From CAZGCA01 sp964524145 (GTDB taxonomy: Bacteria; Hydrogenedentota; CAZGCA01): DNA of 41,287 nt. The translations under genes and the position numbers were made by a program. Position 1 is the first letter of the stretch. Every line of letters starts with the position of its first letter. Positions 41,231-41,287 of this stretch are shown here, one piece after another. Location of the stretch: positions 1 to 41,287 of the forward strand of contig CAZGCA010000057.1 of assembly GCA_964524145.1 (NCBI GenBank), read 5' to 3'. The notes under the pieces are model-generated. The model saw only the letters and a list, made by a program, of their open reading frames with translations, did not search any database and had not been told where the DNA came from.

Positions 41231-41287
41231 GTGGTGAGGAGACTTGTTACCCCAAAGATATGGGCAATTCGTCGTGTTTTTGTGTTC
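41231..41287 (+). CDS. Possible start of a gene cut by the window edge
   Basis: GGGAGG at 41215-41220 lies ten bases before a GTG, opening a frame with a basic, then hydrophobic start (VVRRLVTPKIWAIRRVFVF). Two ATG codons right after the Shine-Dalgarno sequence open another frame but are too close to it. Only 19 codons are visible, so this is a suggestion. Confidence 0.25.
   Translation, partial: MVRRLVTPKIWAIRRVFVF

Overview
This window is about 41 kb of a moderately high-GC bacterial chromosome. The promoters I can find are of the sigma-70 type (TTGACA / TATAAT-like hexamers, 15-18 bp spacers). Several genes imply a Gram-negative envelope: ExbB/ExbD with a TonB-like partner, a Tat-exported sulfatase, a polyprenyl-phosphate sugar transferase and large secreted proteins. 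ZapA implies FtsZ-based division, which argues against typical Planctomycetes and Chlamydiae. Sulfatase, GH84, beta-helix / thrombospondin-3 / dockerin proteins and a UroD-like methyltransferase fit uncultivated heterotrophs of the PVC, Lentisphaerota or Hydrogenedentota kind. That placement is an inference; no rRNA is present to settle it.

Layout. 1-2663 (minus): a 4-hydroxybutyryl-CoA dehydratase-family gene followed by a Tat-exported sulfatase that runs off the left edge. 3103-6886 (plus): a CPA2 cation/proton antiporter, a UroD-family methyltransferase-like protein and a secreted glycosidase-like protein. This block is bracketed by three copies of a GTTCCCACGG palindrome. 7064-10743: a small zinc-ribbon gene (minus) divergent from an ABC ATPase / ABC-2 permease / membrane-anchored TPR operon. 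10915-15583 (plus): pheS-pheT, a small coiled-coil gene, zapA and an O6-alkylguanine methyltransferase. 15651-17603 (minus): a ROK sugar kinase with a clear promoter, an FmdB-like zinc ribbon and tRNA-Gly(CCC). 17604-18400: no convincing protein gene, but a possible small-RNA unit and a near-perfect promoter. 18401-27763 (plus): one 3,120-residue secreted protein that fills nearly a quarter of the window, with a strong intrinsic terminator. 27926-31476 (plus): DUF116, a DprA-like protein and a secreted GH84 hexosaminidase. 31571-34874 (minus): a GT4 glycosyltransferase and an iron-sulfur old-yellow-enzyme-type oxidoreductase. 35290-36315 (plus): a sugar-phosphate transferase. 36243-40423 (minus): a compact six-gene run argJ-argB-exbB-exbD-TonB-like-zinc ribbon. 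40586-41020 (minus): a PilZ protein. The right edge may hold the first codons of another gene.

The outstanding object is the giant protein. Read by eye, it is a three-fold super-repeat. Each unit is a right-handed beta-helix domain built of 4, 4 and 3 recognisable blocks, closed by an N-[FYW]-W-G...GP motif and followed by a calcium-binding thrombospondin-3-like Asp-rich stretch. The chain ends in a cohesin-like domain plus a dockerin, so it could in principle bind copies of itself or other dockerin proteins. It has a TTGACA-17-TATAAT promoter, a leader hairpin and a 15-bp-stem terminator, so it looks like a strongly expressed single-gene unit.

Other linkages worth attention are arginine biosynthesis genes joined to an ExbBD/TonB-like energy-transduction set, a 4-hydroxybutyryl-CoA dehydratase placed directly upstream of a sulfatase, and a DUF116 gene translationally overlapping a divergent DprA-like gene. 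Start codons of several genes were chosen from promoter positions, because the longest open frame would begin upstream of, or right at, the inferred transcription start.
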